From: Arthrobacter sp. MYb213
GTDB lineage: Bacteria > Actinomycetota > Actinomycetes > Actinomycetales > Micrococcaceae
Reading direction: 5' to 3'
DNA: 64,000 nt
Assembly: GCF_002979915.1 (NCBI RefSeq)
Contig: NZ_PCQA01000004.1
Location: 248,001 to 312,000 of the forward strand
Part shown: piece after piece, positions 62,883 through 64,000 of the stretch
Numbering within the stretch: position 1 is the first letter of the stretch
How the letters are laid out: every line of letters begins with the position of its first letter
Program-made: the position numbers and the translations under genes
Notes under the pieces: model-generated
What the model was told of the DNA's origin: nothing
Seen by the model: only the letters and a program-made list of their open reading frames with translations
Database searches by the model: none

Positions 62883-63881
62883 ATGAATAAGCGTTGGTCT
62901 ACATTGCTCGCCGGAGCCTCGGTCCTTTCACTCGCGCTTGTCGGTTGCGGTTCCGGATCGCCGTCCGGCTCCGGCTCCGCCGACGAGGCAAACACCTCAG
63001 GCTCATCCGATAGCTCGCTGACCAAGCTCGTCGTAGGTATCTTGCCCATCGCACCATCAGTTGCCGTGCAGCAGGGCATTGACTCAGGCGTCTTCGAAAA
63101 GCACGGCCTTGACGTTGAACTAAGTACTTCAAACGCTGGAGCAGCCATGCTGCCGGCGGTTTCCACCGGTGAACTGGCTATCGCGGTGGGCAACCCACTG
63201 TCGGTGATGACGGCCGTGGATAAAGGTCTAGACATGAAAATTGTCTCCGGCTACTCCAATTCAGTTTCCGAAGGCGAAGATGCCAACGGCGTGATCGTCC
63301 GCAAGGATTCGGGCATTGACAGCTGGGATGACCTCGTCGGCAAGATCACTTCGGTCAACGCATTGCGTACCCAGGGCGACCTGACCATCATGGAATCAGC
63401 TGAAATGGCTGGCGCGAATCCGAAGGATCTCAAGTTCAGTGAAATGCCTTTCCCAGACATGGAAGCGCAACTGGACCGCGGCAACGTTGACGCGATATGG
63501 ACGCCGGAGCCATTCCTGTCGCGCGCCTTGGCAAACAAGGACAATGTCTTGCTCGGCTACCCAAATCAGGAAGCTATCGTGGGCATGCCAACGATGGTGA
63601 CCTTCACCAGTGGCAAGTTCGCTCAAGAGAACCCTGAAGTCATCAGCAACTGGAAGAGCGCGATGGACGAAATTCTTCCGGTTTCGCAAAATGACCCTGA
63701 TGCCGCTCGTGCTATGTTGCCCGACTTCATCAACATGGACGCCGAAGTCGCCAAGGGATTGACGATGGAGACCTGGGAAGCCGACACTCCCGTCGATGAA
63801 CTCACCAAGCTAGGCGACCTTGCGGCGAAGTTTGGATTCCTCGACAAGGCCCCAGACCTCAACTCAATGATCATTCAGTAA
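62883..63881 (+). CDS. ABC transporter substrate-binding lipoprotein (NMT1/SsuA-like)
   Basis: 332 residues. Lipobox LALVGC (Cys20) after a short signal, then a Ser/Gly-rich linker. The mature part KLVVGILPIAPSVAVQQGIDSGVFEKHGLDVELSTSNAG is the SsuA/TauA/NMT1 periplasmic-binding type, which holds sulfonates, nitrate, thiamine precursors or aromatic acids. The shared operator suggests uptake of the aromatic substrate of the operon upstream (inference). ATG 62883 with AAGGGG upstream was chosen. Permease and ATPase genes would follow beyond 64000. Confidence 0.85.
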   Translation: MNKRWSTLLAGASVLSLALVGCGSGSPSGSGSADEANTSGSSDSSLTKLVVGILPIAPSVAVQQGIDSGVFEKHGLDVELSTSNAGAAMLPAVSTGELAIAVGNPLSVMTAVDKGLDMKIVSGYSNSVSEGEDANGVIVRKDSGIDSWDDLVGKITSVNALRTQGDLTIMESAEMAGANPKDLKFSEMPFPDMEAQLDRGNVDAIWTPEPFLSRALANKDNVLLGYPNQEAIVGMPTMVTFTSGKFAQENPEVISNWKSAMDEILPVSQNDPDAARAMLPDFINMDAEVAKGLTMETWEADTPVDELTKLGDLAAKFGFLDKAPDLNSMIIQ

Positions 63882-63901
63882 TCTTCATCGCGCCGAGTTC
63901 G

Positions 63902-63941
63902 ACTTGCTGCGGATCGGGTCTTCAACGGATCCGCAGCAAGT
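63902..63941 (+). promoter_or_regulatory. Hairpin between the binding-protein gene and the next gene
   Basis: Fourteen-base perfect arms ACTTGCTGCGGATC (63902-63915) and complement (63928-63941) with a 12-base loop. Such stems often raise binding-protein mRNA over the following transporter genes by slowing decay or ending some transcripts. Confidence 0.6.
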
Positions 63942-63967
63942 AATTGCACCATATGGGAGAAATAGTC

Positions 63968-64000
63968 ATGAAACACTCGATTAAGCTAGCCGTTGCATCC
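63968..64000 (+). CDS. Start of the next gene, partial (11 codons)
   Basis: ATG 63968 with GGGAGAAA upstream; the first residues are MKHSIKLAVAS. The frame runs off the window. A transporter component or another secreted protein is possible; the sequence is too short for a call. Confidence 0.5.
   Translation, partial: MKHSIKLAVAS

Overview
The window looks like a chromosomal segment of a Gram-positive actinobacterium, most likely a Micrococcaceae member close to Arthrobacter or Glutamicibacter. Pointers are the RamB-type fatty-acyl regulator, a HAIR element (HspR operator) before a Clp ATPase gene, an actinobacterial-type SOS box before umuDC, a very large Lhr helicase, GTG and TTG starts, and the pobA/pca layout. 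GC looks to be in the mid-50s percent by eye (not computed). I see no rRNA, tRNA, CRISPR array, insertion sequence or phage genes.

Layout. 0-10 kb: RamB-like regulator, an orphan ATPase, a hydrolase, a lipoprotein, a heat-shock-type ClpC-like unfoldase, then a compact signalling locus (NarL response regulator, divergent small secreted Cys-containing peptide, DesK-type histidine kinase), and a nitroreductase whose promoter lies within a long inverted repeat. 10-24 kb: an unknown conserved protein, a DadA-like amino acid oxidoreductase, a phosphotransferase, an epimerase-like protein, a GT87 membrane glycosyltransferase, SOS-controlled umuDC, a NagZ-like lipoprotein, a 1105-residue secreted subtilase and an FBP/FusB-type zinc protein. 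24-32 kb: a dual-cysteine pyridoxal/HMP kinase, a GNAT-like protein, a TetR regulator with a perfect palindrome in its leader, a YhhQ-type queuosine-precursor transporter behind a possible structured leader, an ABC ATPase with a membrane partner, and Tgt (queuosine tRNA modification). 32-50 kb: FUSC and MFS membrane proteins, YqeY, SDR, a pseudouridine synthase, a Nei-type glycosylase, Lhr, a three-gene unit of two paralogous membrane proteins plus a winged-helix regulator preceded by twin palindromes, RlmH, PAP2 phosphatase, a hydroxyacid dehydrogenase and a secreted phosphoesterase.

50-64 kb is an aromatic catabolism island. On the minus strand pobA-pcaH-pcaG-pcaB-pcaD-pcaC convert 4-hydroxybenzoate through protocatechuate into the beta-ketoadipate pathway. 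On the plus strand, divergent from a MarR regulator, SDR, amidohydrolase, acyl-CoA dehydrogenase, MaoC hydratase and acyl-CoA ligase genes could shorten the side chain of p-hydroxycinnamates or hydroxyphenylpropionates to 4-hydroxybenzoate, which feeds PobA. A near-identical MarR-type operator/promoter occurs both before the catabolic operon and before the downstream ABC-transporter binding-protein gene, tying uptake, ring-substrate preparation and ring cleavage together.

The most promising unusual system is the peptide/two-component locus at 6876-9048: a short peptide precursor with signal peptide and a C-terminal Cys-x6-Cys loop, encoded directly ahead of a multi-membrane-span kinase and divergent from its response regulator, suggesting a peptide-pheromone or peptide-sensing circuit.
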